This document shows positions 16,015 through 24,054 of a DNA stretch of 33,217 bases, piece by piece. The notes beneath the pieces were generated by a model. It had not been told where the DNA came from and made no database searches. It saw only the letters and a list, made by a program, of their open reading frames with translations. Origin of the DNA: Actinomycetota bacterium (GTDB taxonomy: Bacteria; Actinomycetota; Acidimicrobiia; IMCC26256; JAENVU01); contig VGBT01000028.1 in assembly GCA_016870395.1 (NCBI GenBank), positions 1 to 33,217 on the forward strand, written 5' to 3'. Each line of letters starts with the position of its first letter. Position 1 is the first letter of the stretch. The position numbers and the translations under genes are program-made.

Positions 16015-17103
16015 GTGCAGACGCAAGACGGCCATGACGACATCACCGTGCCCGAGACCGCCGCCGCGGTGCGAGACCTGCTCGCGGTCCTCTCGTCACT
16101 GGAGGCGCGGTTCAGCGCCGGTGATCCCGCGCTGACCGACCAGCGATCACTGCTCGAGGCGTACCGATGGATCTTCTCGATCCTCCAGGTGGGCGCAGAT
16201 GTCCATCTCTGGGCAGACGCCCAGCGCCCCCGGTTCGTCGAGATCGTCGGTCCCTACAAGAAGTGGGGTGGTGACAACGCCGACGCGTTCTACCAGTACA
16301 TGCCGATCGACCCATCCCGCACCTACCGCGTCCGGGCGCGCAAGGGCGACGCGGCGTACTACTCGCTCACCGTGTACGGCGGGCCCGACGACGGCCACTA
16401 CTCGGAACGCATCGTGGGCTCGGTCAACGACCGCGACATCACCCCAGCCGAGGACGGCACGATCGAGATCGTGCTCTCACCTCGCGAGCACCCGGGCGCG
16501 TCGATCCGGCTCCAGCCCGACGCGGTCTGCGCGATCACCCGCGACTACCTTGTCGAGCCCACGGTCGGACGCCGGATGGCATGGCAGGTCGAGTGTCTCG
16601 ACGGCGAGGGCGAACCGAACCTGTCGGACGCCGAGCTGGCCCGCCGCTTCCGGGCCGTGCGCACGTGGATCGAGGACCAGGCCCGGATCACGCCGCTGGC
16701 CCAGGCCGACGGGAACGTGGTGGAAGAGCCGTACCCGGTGCCCACGGAGACCTTCGGCTGGGCGGCGGGCGACGCGGCGTACGCGATGGGTGCGTTCGAC
16801 CTTGCCGAAGGCCAGGCGCTGGTGATACGCGGCCGCTCCCCCGAGTGCTCGTTCTGGAACCTGTGCCTCTGGAACCCTTTCCTGCACACCTACAACTACG
16901 ACTACGACCGGGTCACCATCAACGGCGGCCAGGTGCGCTACGAGGCGGACGGCTCCTGGGAGATCGTGGTGGCCGGGAGTGACCCCGGCCACCCGAACTG
17001 GGTTCGCACCCAGGGCCATCGCCGCGGCCGGCTGTGGTTCCGGTGGTTCCATCCGGCGGCGACGCCCGAACGTCCGACCGTCACTGTCGTGGCGCTGGCC
17101 TGA
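16015..17103 (+). CDS. DUF1214 domain protein
   Basis: A 362-residue protein whose body matches the DUF1214 family (YQYMPIDPSRTYRVRARKGD, YYSLTVYGG, and near the end FWNLCLWNPFLHTYNYDYD). Family members often sit with DUF1254 or with sulfotransferase and steroid or lipid catabolism genes; the biochemical role is not settled. No signal peptide is visible. GTG at 16015 is chosen from the leaderless -10 box; the frame stays open far upstream only as a shadow of the sulfotransferase gene. Its stop lies 8 bases from the convergent stop of the lipoprotein gene. Confidence 0.82.
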   Translation: MQTQDGHDDITVPETAAAVRDLLAVLSSLEARFSAGDPALTDQRSLLEAYRWIFSILQVGADVHLWADAQRPRFVEIVGPYKKWGGDNADAFYQYMPIDPSRTYRVRARKGDAAYYSLTVYGGPDDGHYSERIVGSVNDRDITPAEDGTIEIVLSPREHPGASIRLQPDAVCAITRDYLVEPTVGRRMAWQVECLDGEGEPNLSDAELARRFRAVRTWIEDQARITPLAQADGNVVEEPYPVPTETFGWAAGDAAYAMGAFDLAEGQALVIRGRSPECSFWNLCLWNPFLHTYNYDYDRVTINGGQVRYEADGSWEIVVAGSDPGHPNWVRTQGHRRGRLWFRWFHPAATPERPTVTVVALA

Positions 17104-17111
17104 ACGCCTCA

Positions 17112-18392
17112 CTACACGGCGATCTGAAGGCGGGGAGCGGTCACCGGCTTGCCCGTCGTGTCGTAGGACCACACGTCGTAGGCGCCATGGCCTGGCTCGA
17201 AGCCGGCCCAGTCGTCGAAGCGTGAAGATGCCCCGCGATAGTGGATCGACCGGCCGGCCTCGAGCGCGGCTTTGCAGGCCGCGAACGTGTTGCACTCGGT
17301 CTTGCCCTCGAGGTTCTTCGAGAACGCGCGCTTCAGCGCGACCGGGTCGTCGGTGCCCGCCTTCACCGCCGCGAGGGCGCTCAGGATCGCGCAGTCGTAG
17401 TAGTAGGAGGAGAACACGTTGTTCACCCCGCTGGTCGCGATGACGGCGTCGAAGGGGCTCCCCACCCCGGCGGGTACCGCGGCCGGGGTCGTGCCCTTCA
17501 TGCCCGCGATGATGGCGGGGTTCGCCGGGTCCACGAGCCCAGCGAGACGCGTCGACTCCATCGCGTCGGTCCCGTAGGTCGGCAGCGTCGTCGGGTTGAT
17601 GCCGACCGAGTTCAGGGCCGCGAGCGCCTTCGCTCCGTCCTCGGGGAAGCCGATGACGACCACGGCGTCCGGACCGGATTCGGCGACGCGGGCCGCGTCG
17701 GCCGCCAGGCCGGCGCCCGCGGGGTCGTAGGCCACGATCGGCTTCGGCGTCGCCCCGCCCCGGCGCAGGGCCCGAGCAGTCGCGCGGGCGAGGCCGAGGC
17801 CGTACGCGTCGTCGCGCACGAGGAACCCAGGCTGCTTCCGGCCGTCCTGGGTCAGCAACTGCGCGAGCGCGCGGGACTGGAGGCGGTCCGACGGGGTGGT
17901 GCGGAAGTAGTAGCCGTCGGAGTCGGCGAGGGAGAGCGCGAGCGCGGTGTTGGAGCCGGCGCACTCGAGCACGCGGGCCTGGGCGACCTGCTCGAGCTGG
18001 GCCAGGGCGACGTTGGACGACGACGGTCCGATCACCACGTCGACCTTGTCGGTGTCGACGAGCTTGGCGAGCGACGCGTCGGCGGTCGTCTGCGTGGAGG
18101 CGTCGTCGGCGACGCTGAGCGTCACCGGCGCACCGTTCACGCCCCCGGCGACGTTCATCTCGGCCACCGCGAGCTCGACAGGCTTCGTGAACGACGGAGA
18201 CAGCAGGGCGAGGTCGCCGGTGACGGAAGCGAGCTGACCGATCGCGAGCGTCTCGTCGACGTTGCCGCGCTCGGTGCTCGTCGTGGTGGTGGTCGACGCG
18301 GCGCCCTCGCCGTCGTCGCCGGTGCACGCGCCGGCGAGCAGCGCGAGCGTGATAACGACCGCGATCGCGACCAGCGGGAACCCGCGCGACAT
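17112..18392 (-). CDS. Second substrate-binding lipoprotein, no transporter nearby
   Basis: A 426-residue Peripla_BP_6-type protein. The N-terminus MSRGFPLVAIAVVITLALLA is followed by lipobox LAGAC and a Ser/Thr-rich linker with a run of threonines. The ligand domain starts LAIGQLASVTGDLALLSPSF. ATG at 18392 has AAGGGAG about 6 bases upstream. No permease or ATPase is adjacent. It could feed the LivHM-type system at 7948-11293 or one elsewhere, or act as a sensor. The MOSC gene ends 41 bases upstream on the same strand, so the two may be co-transcribed. Confidence 0.88.
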   Translation of the reverse strand: MSRGFPLVAIAVVITLALLAGACTGDDGEGAASTTTTTSTERGNVDETLAIGQLASVTGDLALLSPSFTKPVELAVAEMNVAGGVNGAPVTLSVADDASTQTTADASLAKLVDTDKVDVVIGPSSSNVALAQLEQVAQARVLECAGSNTALALSLADSDGYYFRTTPSDRLQSRALAQLLTQDGRKQPGFLVRDDAYGLGLARATARALRRGGATPKPIVAYDPAGAGLAADAARVAESGPDAVVVIGFPEDGAKALAALNSVGINPTTLPTYGTDAMESTRLAGLVDPANPAIIAGMKGTTPAAVPAGVGSPFDAVIATSGVNNVFSSYYYDCAILSALAAVKAGTDDPVALKRAFSKNLEGKTECNTFAACKAALEAGRSIHYRGASSRFDDWAGFEPGHGAYDVWSYDTTGKPVTAPRLQIAV

Positions 18393-18433
18393 GGTTCTCC
18401 CTTCGCACATCCGGGCGCCGGGCGCCGGGCGCG

Positions 18434-19300
18434 CTAGACGAGCCGGATGTCTTCCCCGACGGTAACCGGGCCGGGGGTCCGGACGGTCGCGTAGACCCCG
18501 AGGTTCTGGTCGGCGTCGCGAACCACCGTGCGCAGCAGCCCTCGATCCTCCGGCAGATCGGCGAAGCCTCGGGTGATCATCACGCATCGTGGGCAGGGGG
18601 CGACGACGTCGAGGATCGTCCCGCCGATCATGATGCTGCGTCCGATCCAGGCCTGCTCCGGGAAGCCCGCACCCGCATCGTTCGCCGCGTCGCTGTCGCC
18701 GACGGTGACCAACACGTTGGGCCGAAAGCGGCGGATGTCCACCCGCGAGCTAGGTGTCAGGTGCTGCAGCGTCGCGAGCGAGCGATCGGTGACGAGCAGC
18801 AGCGGGTACGCGTCGAAGTAGGTGCCCGGGGGCGACTCGTACTCGACGAGCTCGGGCGGGAACACCGAGAGGTCGGGCAGCGGCTCGTCTTGTTCGCGAC
18901 CGAAGATCCCGCGCAGCTCCTCGAGCAGGTCGTCGCTGTCCGCCGCGCCTCGCCGGTAGTGCTCAGGGTCGGCCTGGAGTGGCCAGAGCGTGACGGGGTG
19001 GTCGAGCGTGGCGCTCAGCCGCTCGTGCACCGTGGCGTCGTTCGATCTGACCGCGCTGCCGTCGGGCAGCGTGATCTCGATCTCCGGCGGGGGCGCTCCG
19101 AGCGCCGGCGGTTCGAGGAAGCGCGCGGCGAGCCCCATGAGCCCGGCGATCTTCTTCGCGCCGCGAATCCCACGGCGTACCTCGTCTCGCACCGCCCAGC
19201 CGCGGTCGCCGAGCACGCCGCCGCTCGTCAGTTCGGTGCCGTCGATCCGCTCGCCGCCCATCGACTTCGCCGGATATCGCCAGAGCTCGCCGACCCGCAT
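18434..19300 (-). CDS. MOSC domain protein
   Basis: A 288-residue protein with an N-terminal beta-barrel segment (VGELWRYPAKSMGGE) and a C-terminal MOSC domain holding the conserved cysteine block APCPRCVMIT. MOSC proteins handle molybdenum-cofactor sulfur or act as Moco-binding reductases such as the YcbX/mARC type; which applies here is unclear. ATG at 19300 is preferred because GAGGAG lies about 6 bases upstream and the family N-terminus starts there; an upstream in-frame start at 19345 would add 15 poor residues. The divergent sulfatase starts 76 bases away. Confidence 0.88.
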   Translation of the reverse strand: MRVGELWRYPAKSMGGERIDGTELTSGGVLGDRGWAVRDEVRRGIRGAKKIAGLMGLAARFLEPPALGAPPPEIEITLPDGSAVRSNDATVHERLSATLDHPVTLWPLQADPEHYRRGAADSDDLLEELRGIFGREQDEPLPDLSVFPPELVEYESPPGTYFDAYPLLLVTDRSLATLQHLTPSSRVDIRRFRPNVLVTVGDSDAANDAGAGFPEQAWIGRSIMIGGTILDVVAPCPRCVMITRGFADLPEDRGLLRTVVRDADQNLGVYATVRTPGPVTVGEDIRLV

Positions 19301-19364
19301 CACCACTCCTCGCCTCGACGCGTGCCGGATGTCTACCAAGGTCACCGGTCCTTGGGTCGGGCGC

Positions 19365-19370
19365 TAGCGT
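19365..19370 (+). promoter_or_regulatory. Leaderless -10 box for the sulfatase at 19377
   Basis: TAGCGT fits TANNNT and ends exactly 6 bases before GTG at 19377. No ribosome binding site is visible. A -35 box is not clear. Confidence 0.5.
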
Positions 19371-19376
19371 GCGGTC

Positions 19377-20897
19377 GTGAGTGGCCGGCATGCCAACGTG
19401 TGCTTCATCACGGTCGACCAGTGGCGGGGCGACTGTCTCGGCGTGGCGGGGCACCCCGTGGTGCGGACCCCGGCGCTGGACCGTCTTGCCGCGGAGGGTG
19501 TGTGCTTCCGGCGCCACTATGCGCAGGCGACGCCCTGCGGCCCCAGCCGGGCGTCGCTGCTGACGGGCCAGTACCTGCACAAGCACCGGTCGGGGCTCAA
19601 CGGCACGCCGCTCGACTCCCGGTTCACCAACCTCGCACTCGTTGCGCGCGCGGCCGGTTACGACCCCGTGCTGTTCGGCTACACGGACCAGTCGCCCGAC
19701 CCGCGGGTGCTCGACGTGGACGACCCGCGGCTGCGGACCTATGAAGGCGTGCTTCCCGGCTTCCGTGCGGTCGTCGACCTCCCCGAGCACCTCGAGCCGT
19801 GGGGAGCATGGCTGCGCGAGCTCGGCTACGAGGTGCCCGACGACGTACGGCGTATGTACGACCCGATGACCGACGCGCCCGGAGCGCCGGTCCGGTACGC
19901 GCCGGAGCACTCCGAGGCCGCGTACCTCGTCGGCGAGGTCCTCGCCCATGTCGACCGCTGCGGGGACGAGCCCTGGTTCGCACATGTCGCGTTCATCCGC
20001 CCGCACCCGCCGTTCGTGGCCCCCGAGCCCTACGCGTCGATGTTCGACCCGGCCGACGTGGGACTCCCGATCCGCCACCCGAGCCCGGAGGTCGAGGGCG
20101 CGGCGCATCCCCTGCTCGCGGCCGCAGTCTCGGTGCCGGGCGTGCCCGGGCCGCACGACGAGGAGGGGATCCGGCAGCTGCGCGCCACCTACTACGGGAT
20201 GATGGCCGAAGTCGACGCCCAGCTCGGCCGGCTGTTCGACGGCCTGCGCGAGCGCCGCCAATGGGACGACACGCTCGTGGTGGTGACGTCGGACCACGGG
20301 GAGCAGCTCGGCGACCACTGGCTCACCGACAAGCTTGGCTGGTTCGACGAGAGCTACCACATCCCCCTGATCGTGCGTGACCCCTCGCCCGAGGCCGACG
20401 CCGGACGCGGGAGCCTGGTGGAGCACCGCTTCACCGAGAACGTCGACGTGATGCCCACGATCCTCGAGTGGATCGGCGCAGCGGTCCCGGTACAGTGCGA
20501 TGGTCGATCGCTGCTGCCGTTCCTGCGCGGTGAGGATCCGTTCCCCTGGCGCAGCGCCGCGTACTGGGAATGGGACTTTCGCGATCCGATCGGCCAGTGG
20601 GCCGAGCGAACGCTCGGGATCACGAGCGACCAGTGCGCGATCTCGGTGCTGCGAGACGAGCGCGGCAAGTACGTCCACTTCGCAGCGCTCCCACCGCTCT
20701 TCTACGACCTCGAGCTGGACCCGAACGAGATGGTCGACCGGGCGACGGATCCTGCCTACGCCGTGACCGTGCTCGGCTACGCGCAGCGGTTGCTCTCCTT
20801 GCGGATGGAGCACGTCGACCAGACCCTTACCTGGACCGTGGTGACGCCCGAGGGTGTGCTCGACGGCCGCGACCCCCCGCCGTTCGCTCGCCGCTGA
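19377..20897 (+). CDS. Sulfatase / phosphonate monoester hydrolase-like protein
   Basis: A 506-residue member of the alkaline-phosphatase superfamily, sulfatase branch. The signature CGPSR begins at C54, the predicted formylglycine. Other ligands are D14 near the N-terminus (FITVDQWRGD) and SDHGEQLGDHWLTDKLGWFD, with its metal-binding Asp-His. The overall pattern (CGPSRASLLTGQY, then DHGEQLGDH) is closer to phosphonate monoester hydrolases and related phosphodiesterases than to the arylsulfatase at 3987. It might act on sulfate or phosphate esters. No signal peptide is seen. It needs a formylglycine-generating enzyme encoded elsewhere. Confidence 0.88.
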   Translation: MSGRHANVCFITVDQWRGDCLGVAGHPVVRTPALDRLAAEGVCFRRHYAQATPCGPSRASLLTGQYLHKHRSGLNGTPLDSRFTNLALVARAAGYDPVLFGYTDQSPDPRVLDVDDPRLRTYEGVLPGFRAVVDLPEHLEPWGAWLRELGYEVPDDVRRMYDPMTDAPGAPVRYAPEHSEAAYLVGEVLAHVDRCGDEPWFAHVAFIRPHPPFVAPEPYASMFDPADVGLPIRHPSPEVEGAAHPLLAAAVSVPGVPGPHDEEGIRQLRATYYGMMAEVDAQLGRLFDGLRERRQWDDTLVVVTSDHGEQLGDHWLTDKLGWFDESYHIPLIVRDPSPEADAGRGSLVEHRFTENVDVMPTILEWIGAAVPVQCDGRSLLPFLRGEDPFPWRSAAYWEWDFRDPIGQWAERTLGITSDQCAISVLRDERGKYVHFAALPPLFYDLELDPNEMVDRATDPAYAVTVLGYAQRLLSLRMEHVDQTLTWTVVTPEGVLDGRDPPPFARR

Positions 20898-21244
20898 GGC
20901 CGGCGTCGGGACCCTCGAGGCGCCGGGAAATCCAGCCAATCCCGCGAATCGGGCAGTGTGAACAGGGTCACCAGCAGGTCCCGTGAGACCCTGACCGCGC
21001 CGGGTGGGCCCCGGGTTCCGGGGGCGAACGGGTACTCCCGCGGCCTCCCGTCGACCTGCGCCGGGTGCCAGATACTGGTAGACGCCTCGCCGGGTGCCCC
21101 CCCTACCGGGTAGCGTCCCTGGTGGAAACGCCCCCGATCCTCCGGTATGCGGCTTTCCGCCCCCTTCCTCGTACTGCTCTCGGCGCGCGCGCCGTGGCAG
21201 GGCGACGGGGCGGCGTGCACCTGGCGGAGGCACAGGAGAACCTG
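20898..21244. promoter_or_regulatory. Upstream region of the Rpf-like gene with three CGCCGGGTG copies
   Basis: The 347-base gap has no gene. CGCCGGGTG occurs at 20998-21006, 21059-21067 and 21088-21096. A TANNNT hexamer TAGCGT lies at 21111-21116; if it is the -10 box, RNA would start near 21122 with a leader of about 120 bases before the ATG. The three copies would then lie upstream of the transcript and could be regulator sites. I could not assign a riboswitch class. Confidence 0.4.
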
Positions 21245-21844
21245 ATGAAGACCAGACGCAGCGCGACCTTCGTGGCCGCGTTCGCCGCTGTCGTCGGCGG
21301 TGCCTTCGTGATGGCCGCGGCGACCGCCGCGAGCGCCGGCCCCTCACGCGACCAAGCCATCGATGCCCGTCTCGACCATCCGCATGAGGTGCGGCCGGCC
21401 GCCGCATCCCTCACCATCGGGTCGATCGATCCGACCCTCCTCAACCAGGCCACCGCGGCGGCCGAGCGCAGGCTCGCCGAGACCGTGCTGGTCAACGCGC
21501 TGGTCGAGAACGCCCGGCGCGAAGCAGCTGCCGCCGAGCGCGCAGCCGCCCGTCGCCGGAGCGCATCCGCTCCCTCTTCCTCCTGGCAAGGCCCCGACGG
21601 CGTGCTCGCGTGCATCCGCCATCGGGAGAGCCGAGGCAACTACGGCGTCGTGAACTCCGGATCGGGAGCTTCGGGCGCCTACCAGTTCATGCCGGGAACG
21701 TGGAACAGCACCGCACGTTCCGCGGGCCGATCCGATCTCGTCGGGTTGAACCCCGCCAACGCCAGTCCGGCGGACCAGGACGCCTTGGCCCAGCACCTGC
21801 TGGCCATGCAGGGCCTCCGTCCGTGGGGTGGCGCCTGCGGCTAG
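21245..21844 (+). CDS. Secreted transglycosylase-like (Rpf-type) protein
   Basis: A 199-residue protein with a Sec signal peptide (MKTRRSATFVAAFAAVVGGA, cleavage near ASA-GPS), an Ala/Glu/Arg-rich helical linker (about 75-110) and a C-terminal lysozyme-like domain of about 80 residues. The domain has CIRHRESRGNYGVVNSGSGA with the likely catalytic glutamate, then GAYQFMPGTWNST, and ends at a cysteine that can pair with the first. It probably cleaves peptidoglycan outside the membrane. ATG at 21245 has AGGAG about 8 bases upstream. A hairpin separates it from a second gene of similar type. Confidence 0.88.
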   Translation: MKTRRSATFVAAFAAVVGGAFVMAAATAASAGPSRDQAIDARLDHPHEVRPAAASLTIGSIDPTLLNQATAAAERRLAETVLVNALVENARREAAAAERAAARRRSASAPSSSWQGPDGVLACIRHRESRGNYGVVNSGSGASGAYQFMPGTWNSTARSAGRSDLVGLNPANASPADQDALAQHLLAMQGLRPWGGACG

Positions 21845-21850
21845 CCGCCC

Positions 21851-21879
21851 GCGGGCCGCGTCACCGAGGCGCGGCCCGC
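21851..21879 (+). terminator. Strong hairpin between the two Rpf-like genes
   Basis: GCGGGCCGCG (21851-21860) pairs perfectly with CGCGGCCCGC (21870-21879) around a 9-base loop, 7 bases after the stop codon. There is no run of T after it, so it may be a partial terminator or an RNA-stabilising element. Confidence 0.6.
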
Positions 21880-21917
21880 GCGCTGTCTCACCCCGTCACG
21901 TGAAAGGGAGGCTGATC

Positions 21918-22400
21918 GTGTTTCGTCGTCTCGGAGTCGCTCTGGGCTCCGCATTGCTCCTGCTGGGCATCGGGCTCACGACCCGCGCCGTGCTCCCCGG
22001 TTCTCGGGCTGCCGTTGCCGAGGTGGAGACCCGCGGAGCGCAGGTCCCGTCCAACGTCACCGAGCTCCACCTCGACCCGGCACTCGTCCGGCAGGCCCAG
22101 GCCCGCGCCGAGGAGCGCGTGCGGGTCGCGAGCTACCTCGCTGCTCTCGCCGAGTTCTATCGACCGAAGACGGGTGTGAACTGGGACGGAATCGCCCGTT
22201 GCGAGACGGGCGGCAACTGGGCGCACCAGACCCAGTACGACGGGGGCCTGGGGATCCTGCACGCGGCCTGGGTCGAGTTCGGCGGACGCCAGTTCGCGGA
22301 GTACGGCAGCCAGGCGACCCGCGAGCAGCAGATCGTGGTCGCCGAGCGGATCCACGCCCGCCACGGACTTTCCGGCTGGGGCTGCAAGGCCTACGGCTAG
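21918..22400 (+). CDS. Rpf-like (resuscitation-promoting factor family) secreted protein
   Basis: A 160-residue protein: N-terminal hydrophobic signal or anchor (FRRLGVALGSALLLLGIGL), a charged helical middle, and a C-terminal Rpf-like domain from VNWDGIARCETGGNW to the end. The catalytic glutamate is in CETGG; a second cysteine near the end (GWGCKAYG) can form the fold's disulfide. The GGLGI segment replaces the GGLQF of mycobacterial Rpf. GTG at 21918 has AAGGGAGG about 8 bases upstream; longer frames upstream have no such site. It likely remodels peptidoglycan. Confidence 0.85.
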   Translation: MFRRLGVALGSALLLLGIGLTTRAVLPGSRAAVAEVETRGAQVPSNVTELHLDPALVRQAQARAEERVRVASYLAALAEFYRPKTGVNWDGIARCETGGNWAHQTQYDGGLGILHAAWVEFGGRQFAEYGSQATREQQIVVAERIHARHGLSGWGCKAYG

Positions 22401-22443
22401 CGCGGTGCAGGGCGGGGGCGTCGGAGGGGGTCTGCCCAGCCGG

Positions 22444-22449
22444 TACCGT
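22444..22449 (+). promoter_or_regulatory. Leaderless -10 box deciding the start at 22456
   Basis: TACCGT fits TANNNT and ends exactly 6 bases before GTG 22456, which is in frame with the kinase-like gene. There is no ribosome binding site at this or at the upstream in-frame ATG (22405). Confidence 0.5.
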
Positions 22450-22455
22450 GCCTCG

Positions 22456-24045
22456 GTGGTCCCGGCACCGGCCGACGCAGACGTCGGCGCGTTCAGCGAC
22501 GCCCCACCCTGGCTGGTCGACCCGGGTGCCCTCACCTGGCGCCGGGGCCTGGCCGGGGTGCGGGCTCGCACCGCGGCGTCGGTACCCCGTCTCGCCACGC
22601 CGCCCAGGGTCCCGCCCGTCGGCCGCTTCGTGGCCGTGATCGCCGGGGTCGGCGGCGCGCTCGCGGGCTGGTACCTGGGCGAGCGGGGCACCGAGCAGTC
22701 CCGGGCCGGGCTCTCCCGCCGTCTCCGCCAGGCGTTCGAGCGGCTCGGCTCCACCTACATCAAGCTCGGCCAGATCGTCTCCGGCGGCGAGGGCCTGTTC
22801 CCCGAGGAGCTCGTCGCCGAGTTCAAGCTGCTGCGCGACCGGGTGCCGGCGGAGCCGTTCGACGACGTGCGCGTCGTGGTGGAGGCCGAGCTCGGTCGAG
22901 CGCTGCCCGAGGTCTTCGCGACCTTCGACGAGGTGCCGCTGGCCGCGGCCTCGATCGCGCAGGTGCACGCCGCGACCCTCCGCACGGGTGAGTCCGTGGT
23001 CGTGAAGGTGCAGCGCCCCGGCATCGAGCGCCGTGTGCGTGCTGACCTGGGATCGATGGCCTGGCTCGCGCCGCGTCTCGTCGGGCGCATCCCGGTGGCC
23101 GCGCTCGCGAACCCACCTGCGCTCGTGGAGCTCTTCGCGGAGACGATCGTCGAAGAGCTCGACTTCCGGCTCGAGGCCGAGAACATGCTCGACATCGGCG
23201 CGGTGCTCGCCCGCGTCGGGATCCGCAACACGATCGTGCCGCGTCCGCATCCCACGCTCGTCACCCGTCGGGTGCTCGTGATGGAGCGGCTGCACGGCTA
23301 TGCCTTCGACGACGTCGAGGGCATGCAGGCCGCGGGCATCGACACGTCGGCCCTTCTTCGCAGCGGACTGATCTCGTTCCTCGAGGGCGCGCTACTGCAC
23401 GGCGTCTTCCACGGCGACTTGCACGGTGGCAACTTGTTCGTGTTCCCCGACGGCCGCACGGCACTCCTCGACTTCGGCATCACCGGACGCCTCGACGAGC
23501 GCAAGCGGCTCGCGTTCCTGCGGCTGCTGGTGCTCGGCACCGCGGGAGACGTGCGCGGCCAGCTCCGCGCGCTGCGCGATCTCGGCGCGTTCCCGCCCGA
23601 CACCGATCTCGAGGCCGTGATCGCGGATCTGGGACTCGACGGACCCGTGAAGGATCCCACGACGATGTCTGCCGACGACCTCGTCGCGGAGCTGCGCGAG
23701 GTGACCACGAAGCTGCTCGGGTACGGGGCGAGAGCACCGAAGGAGCTGATGCTGTTCGTGAAGAACATGATGTTCCTCGACGGCGCGACCGCCTCGCTCG
23801 CTCCCGACCTCGACATCCTGGGCGAGGTCGCGCACATCTACGCCTATTTCCAGGAGACCTACGGTGAGCAGATCGCGGCCGACCTCGGTCTCGACCCCGG
23901 CGCCCGAGTCGAGCTCGATCTCGAGGCAGTGAAGGCGGGGATGGGACTGGGCGAGGACTGGGGCGACTCGCTCACGTATGCCGACGTGCGGGCCCGCCGC
24001 GAGGTGATCCGGCGGCGCATGGACGAGCATCGCCGAAAGCGTTAG
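22456..24045 (+). CDS. ABC1/UbiB (AarF) kinase-like family protein
   Basis: A 529-residue atypical kinase. It has the family KxGQ motif (K103-LGQ), an alanine-rich loop (PLAAASIAQVH), the ATP-site lysine K184 (VVVKVQRPG), the catalytic-loop block HGDLHGGN (319-326) and the DFG motif (D339). UbiB-family proteins are ATPases linked to lipid or isoprenoid quinone metabolism; the partner here is unknown. A hydrophobic N-terminal stretch (VGRFVAVIAGVGGALAGW, about 55-72) may anchor it. The start is taken at GTG 22456 from the leaderless promoter. The stop is followed after 9 bases by a glycosylase pseudogene. Confidence 0.9.
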   Translation: MVPAPADADVGAFSDAPPWLVDPGALTWRRGLAGVRARTAASVPRLATPPRVPPVGRFVAVIAGVGGALAGWYLGERGTEQSRAGLSRRLRQAFERLGSTYIKLGQIVSGGEGLFPEELVAEFKLLRDRVPAEPFDDVRVVVEAELGRALPEVFATFDEVPLAAASIAQVHAATLRTGESVVVKVQRPGIERRVRADLGSMAWLAPRLVGRIPVAALANPPALVELFAETIVEELDFRLEAENMLDIGAVLARVGIRNTIVPRPHPTLVTRRVLVMERLHGYAFDDVEGMQAAGIDTSALLRSGLISFLEGALLHGVFHGDLHGGNLFVFPDGRTALLDFGITGRLDERKRLAFLRLLVLGTAGDVRGQLRALRDLGAFPPDTDLEAVIADLGLDGPVKDPTTMSADDLVAELREVTTKLLGYGARAPKELMLFVKNMMFLDGATASLAPDLDILGEVAHIYAYFQETYGEQIAADLGLDPGARVELDLEAVKAGMGLGEDWGDSLTYADVRARREVIRRRMDEHRRKR

Positions 24046-24054
24046 GCATCGGCC

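Noticed and set aside
20898-21244. c-di-AMP (ydaO-type) riboswitch upstream of the Rpf-like gene
   Set aside because: Such riboswitches are known before actinobacterial cell-wall hydrolase genes, but I could not find the conserved core segments, and a likely -10 box lies downstream of most of the region.
21122-21244. Leaderless start at GTG 21122 for the Rpf-like protein
   Set aside because: TAGCGT is only 5 bases upstream and the start would place 41 extra residues before a normal signal peptide; ATG 21245 has a good ribosome binding site.
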